Assembly: GCA_003978475.1 (NCBI GenBank) | Contig: QNZR01000100.1 | Location: forward strand, 1 to 13,722 | Direction of reading: 5' to 3' | Length of the DNA stretch: 13,722 nt | DNA from: Sulfurimonas sp. | GTDB lineage: Bacteria > Campylobacterota > Campylobacteria > Campylobacterales > Sulfurimonadaceae | In this document: in pieces, positions 1 to 7,352 of the stretch | How the letters are laid out: every line of letters begins with the position of its first letter | Numbering within the stretch: position 1 is the first letter of the stretch | Program-made: the position numbers and the translations under genes | Notes under the pieces: generated by a model | What the model was told of the DNA's origin: nothing | What the model saw: the letters and a program-made list of their open reading frames with translations, nothing else | The model's database searches: none

Positions 1-397
1 CTACAACATTGCGAATGCCGTACGTAATACTGATAAAATCAGCCTCTCCCGCTTCTTGCGGCAATTCCGTCGCCTGTGCAATACAGAACTCAAAATCCGG
101 AAATTTTTCACGAGCCACCGCCACCATGCCCTCGGAAGGATCGACACCGTAAATCTGCCCAATGGCAATCTCGGCCTCGCGTGCCTGCTGCTGCCAATGT
201 CCCATCATATCACCGGTACCGCAGGCAACATCGACAATACTCTCGATGGTCTCATGATTGTAAAACTCAAATGCTTTGTGGCATGCTTTACGCCGCCATT
301 TTTTATCGACTCCCATGCTCATAACACGGTTGGCAACGTCATAGGTCGGTGCAATATCATCAAACATTGATACAATTTTTTCCTGTTTTTCACTCAT
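1..397 (-). CDS. ubiE: Menaquinone/ubiquinone biosynthesis C-methyltransferase UbiE (MenG), 3' end cut off
   Basis: This is the N-terminal 132 residues of a class I SAM-dependent methyltransferase; the rest lies beyond position 1. Seen: the family's opening segment FDDIAPTYD (residues 12-20) followed by ANRVMSMG (22-29), the SAM-binding glycine motif VDVACGTGD (55-63), an acidic ribose-binding position in GVDPSEGM (84-91), and ITYGIRNV (124-131), which is typical of UbiE. Family knowledge: the enzyme methylates demethylmenaquinone to menaquinone, the main respiratory quinone in Campylobacterota, at the inner face of the membrane. The ATG at 395-397 overlaps the ribD stop by eight bases (ATGAGTGA), so it is the last visible gene of the long minus-strand cluster and is probably translated by coupling. 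A general methyltransferase is less likely, given the UbiE-specific N-terminus. Confidence 0.95.
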   Translation of the reverse strand, partial: MSEKQEKIVSMFDDIAPTYDVANRVMSMGVDKKWRRKACHKAFEFYNHETIESIVDVACGTGDMMGHWQQQAREAEIAIGQIYGVDPSEGMVAVAREKFPDFEFCIAQATELPQEAGEADFISITYGIRNVV

Positions 398-1382
398 TTT
401 TTTTCCTTAACCATATCGTAATATCATGACCGCTCGGCGCTACATGTAAAAATTCAAAATTAACGTGTTCGCTTGCAAAAGGTACGGTACCGCCGCTTGA
501 AGGTGCCGTAAAACTGACATAACAGGTCACAAGTGACTGCGTCTCCCGAAACAGCGCCGGACCGCCTTCGATAATGATGTTCTTGTAACTTGCCAAACGG
601 CTCAAGGTATTGTCAATAAAGACCTCTCTTCCTTGAACCTGAAAAAGCGGTATGCTTTGATCAAACTCTTGATGATGTGAATAGATCAGAATATCAGGAG
701 CCTTTCCTTTCACCAGACGGCTGTCAAGAGTCGGACGGTCTTCTCTGACAGTATGACCACCAATGACCAACAAATCACAGACATCTCTCATGGCATGCAC
801 ATAACGGCGTGACTCCAAAGAGCTGATTGTACCACAATCAATCGTACCACTGAGTCTTTGAGCCCACTTAAACACTACACATTGCCGCTGCTGCCATGCT
901 TTAAAAGGGAGCAGCAGCGCTTCACAGGCATCTTCACATATCCCAATACTGGCCGGCAGATGCCTGGCTCCGCCAGAAGCTACGGCATGGGTATCCAACG
1001 TACCGATAATGACACGTTCTAAAGAGAGCGATTGTATCAGATGGGCACATGAAGGTGTTTTACCCTCATGATTGCACGGCTCCAGCGTCGTGTACAAGGT
1101 GCAGTGGTGAAAAAGTTCTTTAGCATGGAGATGTAAATAATGGTGAATCGCTTTGGCGTCATAACATGTTTCAATTGCGGTATCACCGCTAAGTACTTTA
1201 TAGGCCTCTTTAAGTGCCAGAACTTCAGCATGTGCCTCCGCCGCTCTTTGGTGTGCGGCAATAGCGAGTATGGCACCCTCTTGCGTGACAACCACGGCAC
1301 CGACTGCCGGATTCGGGTAGGTTAGCCCCTGATATTTCCATGCTTCAGTAATGGCAAGACGCATAAAAAATTCATCGGACAT
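390..1382 (-). CDS. ribD: Bifunctional riboflavin biosynthesis protein RibD (pyrimidine deaminase / reductase)
   Basis: This 330-residue protein has a deaminase domain (about 1-160) followed by a reductase domain (about 165-330). Seen: the zinc and catalytic motif HAE at residues 51-53; the second zinc motif EPCNHEGKTPSC, supplying C103 and C112; and reductase motifs including ISSLESRRYVHAMRD, GGHTVREDRPTLDSRL and IIEGGPALF. RibD carries out two successive steps of riboflavin synthesis: it deaminates the diaminopyrimidine intermediate made by RibA and then reduces its ribose. About 27 extra residues lie between HAE and the cysteine motif compared with E. coli RibD; I believe related Campylobacter proteins carry a similar insertion. 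The ATG at 1380-1382, four bases after the rimP stop, is preferred over an in-frame TTG at 1397 that would overlap rimP. The end overlaps ubiE by eight bases. Confidence 0.95.
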   Translation of the reverse strand: MSDEFFMRLAITEAWKYQGLTYPNPAVGAVVVTQEGAILAIAAHQRAAEAHAEVLALKEAYKVLSGDTAIETCYDAKAIHHYLHLHAKELFHHCTLYTTLEPCNHEGKTPSCAHLIQSLSLERVIIGTLDTHAVASGGARHLPASIGICEDACEALLLPFKAWQQRQCVVFKWAQRLSGTIDCGTISSLESRRYVHAMRDVCDLLVIGGHTVREDRPTLDSRLVKGKAPDILIYSHHQEFDQSIPLFQVQGREVFIDNTLSRLASYKNIIIEGGPALFRETQSLVTCYVSFTAPSSGGTVPFASEHVNFEFLHVAPSGHDITIWLRKKNE

Positions 1383-1386
1383 TGTA

Positions 1387-1821
1387 CTACCACTCAAAAA
1401 AGGTACTGGCTTTACTCACCTCAGAAAATGCAATACTGACTTCTAGCATGGAAATGGTATCATCAATCGTAATCATCTGTGCTTGAACTCCTAAAAGTTT
1501 ACCGCGAATTTTCAGTTTATCGACGGTCGTTATTTTAACATACTCACCAACAGAATGTTCAAAGTGATGCAACGTCTTCAACTTTCGCTCAATTCCAGGG
1601 CTGCCGACTTCCAAACGGTATTCCGTAGCAATTGGAGGGGTCACATCAAGCAAAGGGGAGAGCAGTTTCGTAGCTTCGACACACTGCTCCAAACTCACAC
1701 CCCCTTCTGCGGTCACATTAACCCGATAGATAGTTTCATCGTTTTCGGTCACAATAGCCGTATCATACAGCGTTAATCCTATCGATTCCACCATATTTTT
1801 AATGTCGTGTTCAAGACTCAT
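1387..1821 (-). CDS. rimP: Ribosome maturation factor RimP
   Basis: This 144-residue protein is needed for maturation of the 30S ribosomal subunit. Seen: the N-terminal alpha/beta domain with the family-typical run EGGVSLEQCVEATKLLSPLLD, then the signature YRLEVGSPGIERKL, then a C-terminal SH3-like beta barrel (about residues 85-144). The frame stays open upstream to 1911, but that extension lies inside rbfA and does not resemble RimP. The ATG at 1819-1821 is preceded by AAAGGA at a good distance and gives the family's usual start (MSLEHDIKNMVESIG). It overlaps the 3' end of rbfA by 11 bases. In many bacteria rimP lies upstream of nusA; here it follows rbfA, which is the arrangement I know from Campylobacterota. 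Confidence 0.95.
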   Translation of the reverse strand: MSLEHDIKNMVESIGLTLYDTAIVTENDETIYRVNVTAEGGVSLEQCVEATKLLSPLLDVTPPIATEYRLEVGSPGIERKLKTLHHFEHSVGEYVKITTVDKLKIRGKLLGVQAQMITIDDTISMLEVSIAFSEVSKASTFFEW

Positions 1822-2191
1822 CGGATGTTCCTTTGCCGTGTCGCTCTTTAGAGATCTTCTTAAAGAGCTCCTCGATCTGCTGAGTTTTTTGAAAATGGTC
1901 GTCAAAAACAAACTCTAATGTCGGTGAACGAAACCATCCCTGGTCTTTCATGCAATAATCTTCAATAATAGGACGCGCTTTGCGTATCTGCTTTAAAAAA
2001 ATACGGCGCTCCTCTTCACTGTAATGGTGCGGATCCAAATACACCTTGGCATCACTTTTCCCCCGAGAACAACGTACTTCTATAACATCGAGTTCACGCA
2101 ATCGTGCGTCATTGAGCGAGGAGAGCGCTTCAGGAATCAATTCAGCTAAAATAGCGTCAGTGCGCTTGATTTTAATTTCTGCCGGCGTCAC
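1811..2191 (-). CDS. rbfA: 30S ribosome-binding factor RbfA
   Basis: This 126-residue single-domain KH-like protein assists late 30S maturation and 16S rRNA 5' end processing, and is linked to cold adaptation in well-studied bacteria. Seen: the typical opening EIKIKRTDAILAELIPEAL, the strand DVIEVRCSRGKSDAKVYLD in the middle, and EERRIFLKQIRKARPIIEDY before the last strand SPTLEFVFDD. The predicted start is a GTG at 2189-2191, whose last bases form the infB stop (GTGA, a four-base overlap). No strong ribosome-binding site precedes it, so translation is probably coupled to infB. The C-terminal tail after about residue 104 is charged (KKISKERHGKG) and probably flexible. Confidence 0.95.
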   Translation of the reverse strand: MTPAEIKIKRTDAILAELIPEALSSLNDARLRELDVIEVRCSRGKSDAKVYLDPHHYSEEERRIFLKQIRKARPIIEDYCMKDQGWFRSPTLEFVFDDHFQKTQQIEELFKKISKERHGKGTSDES

Positions 2192-4782
2192 AGACTAACT
2201 TTTTGCTCAACTTTAACGAAGGTTTCAATCACATCTCCAGGCTGTACATCGTCATACCCGTTAATGACCACACCACACTCATAGCCGTTACCGACTTCTT
2301 TGACATCATCTTTAAATCGTTTAAGTGAGTTCAGCTCACCTTCATGAATGACTACGCCCTCACGAATAACCCGAACCAATCCACCGCGAGTTAGCTTGCC
2401 GTCAACCACAACACAGCCGGCAACCACACCTTTTGGAATTTTAAAGACATCACGGACATCAGCCTGACCGGAATGCTCTTCTGTATACTTGGTACTCATC
2501 ATTCCCGTAAGCATATTGGTAATATCATCAATCAGCTGGTAAATGATGGTATAGGTATGAATTTCGACCCCCATCTGCTTGGCAACTGCTTTGACGCTAC
2601 CGGTCGGTCGTACATTAAATCCGATAAGTGCGCAGTTTTCCGAATTATTAACCAGCGCGACATCATTTTCGGTAATACCCCCGACACCTGAAGAGATGAC
2701 TTCGACTTTGACCTCTTCATTTCGTAATGCCGCCAGTGAAGACTTAATTGCCTCAAGTGATCCGTGAACATCAGTTTTAAGTACGATTTTAAGTGTTTTA
2801 AGCTTGCCTTCGGCAATCATGTTCGTTAAATCGTCAAATGTTGATTTCGTACTACGAGACAGCTCTCTGTGTCGCTCGTACTCATAGCGTTTTTGAGCGA
2901 ATTCCCGTGCCTCTTTGTCACTTGGCATCGCCATCATAATTTCTCCTGAAGGGGGGACTTCATTAAGACCGACAACCACGGCCGTTTCACTTGGACCAAT
3001 GTGTTTAATCTGTTGTTTTTGAGCGTTAAGCAACGCCCGTACCCGCCCGTAAGAGGCACCACAGACAATATTGTCACCCACATGCAAAGTGCCGTTTTGT
3101 ACAATCACCGTCGCCACAGGACCGCGACCTTTTTCCAGTGAACTCTCGACCACAACTGACTTCGCCAGAACATCCGGATTGGCACGTAACTCCAAGATCT
3201 CTGCCTGAACCAAAATATTTTCAAGCAGATCATCAATGCCCGTACCGGTTTTAGCTGAGAGTGGTATAAACTCCGTATCTCCGCCCCAATCAACCGGAGT
3301 CATGCCATGTTCCGCCATTTGACCTTTCACAACATCCGGGTTTGCACCCTCTTTATCCATTTTATTCAGAGCAATAATCACCGGTGCACCCGATTCTTTT
3401 GCCAGCTTAATCACCTCAAGGGTTTGCGGCTTAACGCCGTCATCGGCAGCAACCACAATAATAATAATATCGGTTACCTGCGCACCGCGCTCACGCATAT
3501 GACTAAAAGCCGCATGACCCGGGGTGTCAATAAACGTAATCTGCTTGCCGTTATGCTCAATCGTATAGGCTCCGATATGCTGGGTAATGCCTCCAGCTTC
3601 ATTATCGGCAATTCGGGCATTGCGAATGGCATCCAAAAGTGATGTTTTACCATGATCGACATGCCCCATGATGGTAATAACCGGAGGACGTTCCTGCATC
3701 TGACCTTCATCGGCATCGCGTTCATAGGTCTCCTCATAATTGAAGGCATCTTTCGGATCTACCACGGTCACTTCAACATCGAACTCTTCAGAAAGAATTT
3801 CAATCTCATCTTTGCCCAAAAAGTCATTTTTGGTTGCCATCATTCCCAGATTAAAAAGGACTTTAATAATGTCGGTCATTGGACGGTTGAGTTTTTCTGC
3901 AAATTCATAAACACGAATATCTTCGGGAATCTCAACGTGTGTGACCACTTCATCTACCGGTTTGTCTTTACTATATTTCTTTCGTTTGTCACGAGAAACC
4001 TGTCGTGGTTTTCGATGACCGCCTTGTTTTTTACCGGCATTGCGTCCTATCGGCTTTTTAGGACGAGGTTTTCGCACTTCTTCTTCAACAGGCTTTTTAT
4101 CAATCTCATTCAGGTCTAACAGTACGACTTCATTGTCATCATAATCCATGGAAACATCCGCCATACTGCCGGCAAAAATATTGATAGCTCTACCACTCTC
4201 TTTACGTTGTGCCGGAGTATTGCTGCGTTTTTTTGTTTTTTTCGATGCCAACTCTTCAAGCACTTCCCGACTGATCTTACCGTAACTCGATACAGCGGCG
4301 GCATCATCCTTTTTCGGTAATGTAAAATCTTCATGAACCTTGGGTTTTTTCTTTTTGACAATACGCAAACCGGAACGTTTTTTAGGGATTACTTCAACCG
4401 GTTTAGCCGGCTCGGAGGCGACTCTTGGAGTCTCTTCATTCAACGGTTCTTTAACAATAGACACTTCTGCTGTTACTTGGGTGTCCTCTACTTCAGCAGT
4501 CGGTGCAGCCTCTTTGGGTTCAGACCTTTTCTCTTCTGTCTCTGACACGGTCTTTTCTGCCGTTTTTTCAGGAACGGCTTTTTGAACCGTTACTTTTTTA
4601 GGCTTGGGCTCTTCTATGTCAGGATTCATAATGTAATTCATGATTTTTTCAGCCTCTTCCATAGAGACAGAACTTGATGCCGTTTTAAGAGACATCCCCA
4701 TTGCATTGGCCTTATCTACAACCTCTTTCGAGGCAATCCCAAGTTCTTTTGCAATCTCATGGACTCTAACTTTATCACTCAT
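2188..4782 (-). CDS. infB: Translation initiation factor IF-2
   Basis: This 864-residue GTPase brings initiator fMet-tRNA to the 30S subunit and promotes subunit joining. Seen, in order: an N-terminal IF2_N domain (about 3-52, VRVHEIAKELGIASKEVVDKANAMG); a long low-complexity charged linker rich in E, K and P (about 55-285) with a basic stretch near 235-275; a second IF2_N-like domain (about 288-337); and the G domain with GHVDHGKT (373-380), GGITQHIGAY, DTPGH (419-423), NKMD (473-476) and SAK (509-511). Domains II-IV, with the fMet-tRNA-binding C-terminus, follow. The ATG at 4780-4782 overlaps the ylxR stop by eight bases. An in-frame TTG directly upstream (4783-4785) sits closer to the ribosome-binding site AAAGGAG and cannot be excluded as the start. 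Length and layout are normal for the family. Confidence 0.98.
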   Translation of the reverse strand: MSDKVRVHEIAKELGIASKEVVDKANAMGMSLKTASSSVSMEEAEKIMNYIMNPDIEEPKPKKVTVQKAVPEKTAEKTVSETEEKRSEPKEAAPTAEVEDTQVTAEVSIVKEPLNEETPRVASEPAKPVEVIPKKRSGLRIVKKKKPKVHEDFTLPKKDDAAAVSSYGKISREVLEELASKKTKKRSNTPAQRKESGRAINIFAGSMADVSMDYDDNEVVLLDLNEIDKKPVEEEVRKPRPKKPIGRNAGKKQGGHRKPRQVSRDKRKKYSKDKPVDEVVTHVEIPEDIRVYEFAEKLNRPMTDIIKVLFNLGMMATKNDFLGKDEIEILSEEFDVEVTVVDPKDAFNYEETYERDADEGQMQERPPVITIMGHVDHGKTSLLDAIRNARIADNEAGGITQHIGAYTIEHNGKQITFIDTPGHAAFSHMRERGAQVTDIIIIVVAADDGVKPQTLEVIKLAKESGAPVIIALNKMDKEGANPDVVKGQMAEHGMTPVDWGGDTEFIPLSAKTGTGIDDLLENILVQAEILELRANPDVLAKSVVVESSLEKGRGPVATVIVQNGTLHVGDNIVCGASYGRVRALLNAQKQQIKHIGPSETAVVVGLNEVPPSGEIMMAMPSDKEAREFAQKRYEYERHRELSRSTKSTFDDLTNMIAEGKLKTLKIVLKTDVHGSLEAIKSSLAALRNEEVKVEVISSGVGGITENDVALVNNSENCALIGFNVRPTGSVKAVAKQMGVEIHTYTIIYQLIDDITNMLTGMMSTKYTEEHSGQADVRDVFKIPKGVVAGCVVVDGKLTRGGLVRVIREGVVIHEGELNSLKRFKDDVKEVGNGYECGVVINGYDDVQPGDVIETFVKVEQKVSL

Positions 4783-5029
4783 CAACGATGATCTCCTTTA
4801 ACCTATTCAAAAGTATTTCTGTAGCATTGCTTCGACACACCCGCGCTAACGAGCGTCTCATTTTTTTCACATCACCGACACACGTCTGACAGAGGTAAAA
4901 ACTGCGTCCTTCACCCCGGTAGGAGTAAAGAGCACCATCGACACACTGAAGACGTATTAAGGTGTTTTGTGCTGCTTTTTGTCTGCAAGAAACACACATT
5001 CGTATTGGCACATTAATTATGTCGCGCAT
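4775..5029 (-). CDS. ylxR: YlxR family RNA-binding protein (RnpM-like, DUF448)
   Basis: This small basic protein has 84 residues. Seen: the family hallmark PIRMCVSCRQ near the N-terminus (about 8-17) and the second half of the fold, GRSFYLCQTCV (about 41-51). Together these give two CxxC pairs in what is usually a compact RNA-binding fold. Family knowledge: YlxR proteins almost always lie next to infB and nusA, and the Bacillus subtilis member (RnpM) binds and modulates RNase P. Whether this one does so is inference. The ATG at 5027-5029 follows AGGG at about five bases. The stop is inside the infB start, so the two genes are probably translationally coupled. A 33-base gap with nothing notable separates it from thrB. 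Confidence 0.9.
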   Translation of the reverse strand: MRDIINVPIRMCVSCRQKAAQNTLIRLQCVDGALYSYRGEGRSFYLCQTCVGDVKKMRRSLARVCRSNATEILLNRLKEIIVDE

Positions 5030-5062
5030 TATACCCTAATGTTCCTTCATCCATTCCAATAA

Positions 5063-5944
5063 TTACTTTTCAACCCGCAAACCGTAGTTGTCAAAATCTA
5101 AAATTTTGATACTAAAATCCGGAAACTTTTGCTTGAGGCGATGTGCAAGTGCTGAAGCATCGTGGTCGTACACCATTGAAAAAAATGTTGACCCGCTTCC
5201 TGAAAGGGTGCTCATCAACGCACCGCTGTCAAATGCCAGCTTTTGAACGGAAAAAAGTTCGGGTAGCATCTTCATGCGAATTTTTTGATGAAACCGATCC
5301 TGGGTTGCCAGGCGCAGCATTTCCCAGTCTTCATTCCAAAAGGCTGCCACAGTCATAGCCGTGTGCGAAAGATTAAATACCGCATTCTCCTTGGAGTATG
5401 AACGTGGTAAAGAGGTACGTGAGCGTGCTGTCGAAATAGGCTTGTTGGGAATCACCACCACCGCTTTTAAGTAACCGGGCAGATGTTTGACCTGTGAAAA
5501 AACCTTGTTTTTTTCGACAATCGAGGTGGTGAATCCGCCCAGTACCGCCGGTGTAATATTGTCAGGGTGGGATTCATACACTAAAGCATGATTAAGGATT
5601 CGACGCTTCGACACCCGCACTCCGGCGGCTTCATGCGCCGTAGCAATAGCACTGACAATCACTGCGGAGGAGCTTCCAAGTCCGCGTGACATCGGAATTT
5701 GGTTGTAAAAGGTAAATTTATAGTTTTGCTGGCGTTGTGTTAACTTTTTATAATGTTCACTAAAAATACTAATAAACAGATTGTTCCCTTTGAGGCGCGG
5801 GTTATTCTCACCTTCTCCCTTAATGGACACACTAAAAAAACGAGAGGGTTTACAATCGACCTTATTATGCAGTGTCAATGCCAGACCCAGGGTGTCAAAT
5901 CCCGGTCCTAGGTTCGCACTGGTTGCAGGTACACTAATAATCAA
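5063..5944 (-). CDS. thrB: Homoserine kinase
   Basis: This 293-residue GHMP-family kinase phosphorylates homoserine with ATP in threonine synthesis; it is cytoplasmic. Seen: the N-terminal GHMP strand and loop SVPATSANLGPGFDTLGLAL (residues 4-23), the ATP-binding glycine-rich motif PMSRGLGSSSA (84-94), HPDN (126-129), and the C-terminal motif LSGSGSTFF (247-255). The frame has no ATG near its start. The predicted start is a TTG at 5942-5944, preceded six bases away by AAGGA, and translation from it gives the conserved VPATSANLGPG at the expected distance. It follows the tsaB-like gene after 10 bases. Its place between tsaB and ylxR matches the order I recall from C. jejuni. Confidence 0.95.
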   Translation of the reverse strand: MIISVPATSANLGPGFDTLGLALTLHNKVDCKPSRFFSVSIKGEGENNPRLKGNNLFISIFSEHYKKLTQRQQNYKFTFYNQIPMSRGLGSSSAVIVSAIATAHEAAGVRVSKRRILNHALVYESHPDNITPAVLGGFTTSIVEKNKVFSQVKHLPGYLKAVVVIPNKPISTARSRTSLPRSYSKENAVFNLSHTAMTVAAFWNEDWEMLRLATQDRFHQKIRMKMLPELFSVQKLAFDSGALMSTLSGSGSTFFSMVYDHDASALAHRLKQKFPDFSIKILDFDNYGLRVEK

Positions 5945-5954
5945 TTATTTTTCC

Positions 5955-6407
5955 TTAAGTGACTGCTGCAATACCATAATACGGCAACGTATCACTACTA
6001 AAATCGTCTATAATAAGCTCTTGAGGCAGTTCAAATGTACCGTTTGGCACTTCATCAAAAACTTGTGTCTCAATAGAGTGGGTCATTTTAACAAAACAGA
6101 GCTTTCCTAGTGCTTTTATGGGTCGATTTTTATTGAAATAGAAGGCATCCGTTGCCAAAAAAGGGATCTGCTTTACAATGCTCAATGTCTTTAAAAACAG
6201 ATAACTCACCTTAATTGCCATAAAACTCCCGGGTCCATTGGCGTAAATTAGTTGTGAAATATCATACTGCTGTAACAACGTCTCAAACAACATCGGCAGA
6301 GATTCGGAGGTATGCTCGTGCAGTTCCCTGCTGTAAATCAACTGGTTGTTTTCATAAACACCCACTTTCAGCGGCAGGCTCAAGGCAATAACGACCACAC
6401 TATGCAT
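5955..6407 (-). CDS. tsaB: Short, divergent TsaB-like protein (tRNA threonylcarbamoyladenosine complex subunit)
   Basis: This 150-residue protein is related to the N-terminal half of TsaB/YeaZ. Seen: an opening strand pair VVVIALSLPLKVGVYENN, then HEHTSESLPMLFETLLQQYDISQLIYANGPGSFMAIKVSYLFLKTLSIVKQIPFLATDAF. That matches the TsaB pattern HS-LP-LL, a GPGSFTG-like motif, then an IP-containing helix, strand and helix. The usual N-terminal DTS is replaced by ALS, and GPGSFTGLR has become GPGSFMAIK. It is also well short of the roughly 230 residues of E. coli TsaB. Family knowledge: TsaB pairs with TsaD to make t6A37 in ANN-decoding tRNAs and has no catalytic role of its own. The ATG at 6405-6407 overlaps the lpxC stop by eight bases. 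The open frame reaches 6470 only inside lpxC. Family is fairly sure, function inferred. Confidence 0.75.
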   Translation of the reverse strand: MHSVVVIALSLPLKVGVYENNQLIYSRELHEHTSESLPMLFETLLQQYDISQLIYANGPGSFMAIKVSYLFLKTLSIVKQIPFLATDAFYFNKNRPIKALGKLCFVKMTHSIETQVFDEVPNGTFELPQELIIDDFSSDTLPYYGIAAVT

Positions 6408-7284
6408 ACGCTTTTGCCATCTCCTTCGCCTCACTGCCGACAAACTCAACAATGTCATAACTCTGTGCATCAGCCAACAGCGCCAGTGTGAGTTTATGAT
6501 TCAGATCATGACTGCCGGCAAATGCCTCGTAATTACCAATAAAATTCATGCCCAAAAGCGACATGTCGCCAATGGCATCAAGGACTTTGTGGCGCACGAA
6601 TTCATCAACAAAACGCAAGCCTTCCGGGTTAAGAACCTTTTTGTCATCCAATACCACGGCATTCTCCAGGCTGCCACCCAACGCCAGCCCTTTTGAACGC
6701 AAATACTGCACCTCACTCAAAAAACCAAAGGTACGGGCGCGGGCAATCTCTTTTTTATAGCTCTCTTTACTCAAATGTACCACATATTGCTGCTTATCAA
6801 TAATCGGGTGCTGAAATTTGATGGTAAAATCATAGGTCAGCTCCCGTGAAGGCGATAGCTTCACATATTTATCGCCTTCTTGTACGGTAATCTCTTTTTT
6901 AATACGCATAATACGCTTGGATGCATCAAGCGACATTATACCGGCCTCATCAAGCAGCATGCAAAAACTCGCACTTGAGCCGTCCATAACCGGAATTTCA
7001 TCGGCATCAACAAGGATGCGAAGGTTATCAATACCGTAGGCATAAACCGCAGAAAGCAGGTGTTCAATAGTAGAAATGACGTGTCCCTCTTTGCCAATGA
7101 CCGTCGCCATGGTCGTGTCCATGACATTCTCCGGCTTAAGAGGGATGGCAACATTGACATCACTGCGATAAAAAACAATACCGCTATTGGCCTCCAGCGG
7201 CTCCAGACGCAGACGCACCGGATTTCCCTTATGAAGACCGATACCAACCAGCTCTACCGGCTTGGCTATTGTTGTTTGATACAT
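6400..7284 (-). CDS. lpxC: UDP-3-O-acyl-N-acetylglucosamine deacetylase LpxC
   Basis: This 294-residue zinc enzyme catalyses the committed step of lipid A synthesis, which shows a Gram-negative outer membrane. Seen: the catalytic/zinc motif STIEHLLSA, with E74 as base and H75 as ligand; FVRHKVLDAIGD, with H232 and D236 as the other zinc ligands and K233 and D240 conserved; and SHDLNHK, with H259 matching E. coli H265. PVMDGSSASF (98-107) is also typical. The two repeated LpxC domains and length are normal. The ATG at 7282-7284 has AAAGGG upstream at seven bases. The ribosome-binding site lies partly inside a perfect 16-base palindrome (7293-7308), listed separately. The gene follows the M23 peptidase after 63 bases and overlaps the tsaB-like gene. 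Confidence 0.97.
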   Translation of the reverse strand: MYQTTIAKPVELVGIGLHKGNPVRLRLEPLEANSGIVFYRSDVNVAIPLKPENVMDTTMATVIGKEGHVISTIEHLLSAVYAYGIDNLRILVDADEIPVMDGSSASFCMLLDEAGIMSLDASKRIMRIKKEITVQEGDKYVKLSPSRELTYDFTIKFQHPIIDKQQYVVHLSKESYKKEIARARTFGFLSEVQYLRSKGLALGGSLENAVVLDDKKVLNPEGLRFVDEFVRHKVLDAIGDMSLLGMNFIGNYEAFAGSHDLNHKLTLALLADAQSYDIVEFVGSEAKEMAKAYA

Positions 7285-7292
7285 AATCTACC

Positions 7293-7308
7293 CTTTTACA
7301 TGTAAAAG
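7293..7308. repeat. Perfect 16-base palindrome overlapping the lpxC ribosome-binding site
   Basis: CTTTTACATGTAAAAG reads the same on both strands. It ends nine bases before the lpxC ATG and covers part of AAAAGGG, the apparent ribosome-binding site. In RNA it could form a six-pair, A/U-rich stem with a four-base loop; as DNA it could be a dimeric regulator site. The symmetry is seen directly; either role is inference. Confidence 0.5.
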
Positions 7309-7337
7309 TTACGCTACAGATCTGGCGGCATGATGAA

Positions 7338-7352
7338 CTTAGTAGCACTAAG
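7338..7352 (-). repeat. Small hairpin at the stop codon of the M23 peptidase gene
   Basis: CTTAGT and ACTAAG are exact inverted repeats around a three-base loop, and the stem includes the TAG stop of the upstream gene. No T-run follows on the minus strand, so it does not look like an intrinsic terminator. It could serve as an RNA processing or stabilising element between the peptidase and lpxC coding parts of the transcript. Confidence 0.4.

Noticed and set aside
1822..1911. A longer rimP starting at 1911
   Set aside because: The 30 extra residues lie inside rbfA, are basic and serine-rich, and do not match RimP; the ATG at 1819-1821 has a good ribosome-binding site.
3652..4119. A 155-residue plus-strand open frame opposite infB
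   Set aside because: It lies wholly within the G-domain and linker part of infB, has no ribosome-binding site, and its translation resembles no known family; it is a shadow of the real gene.
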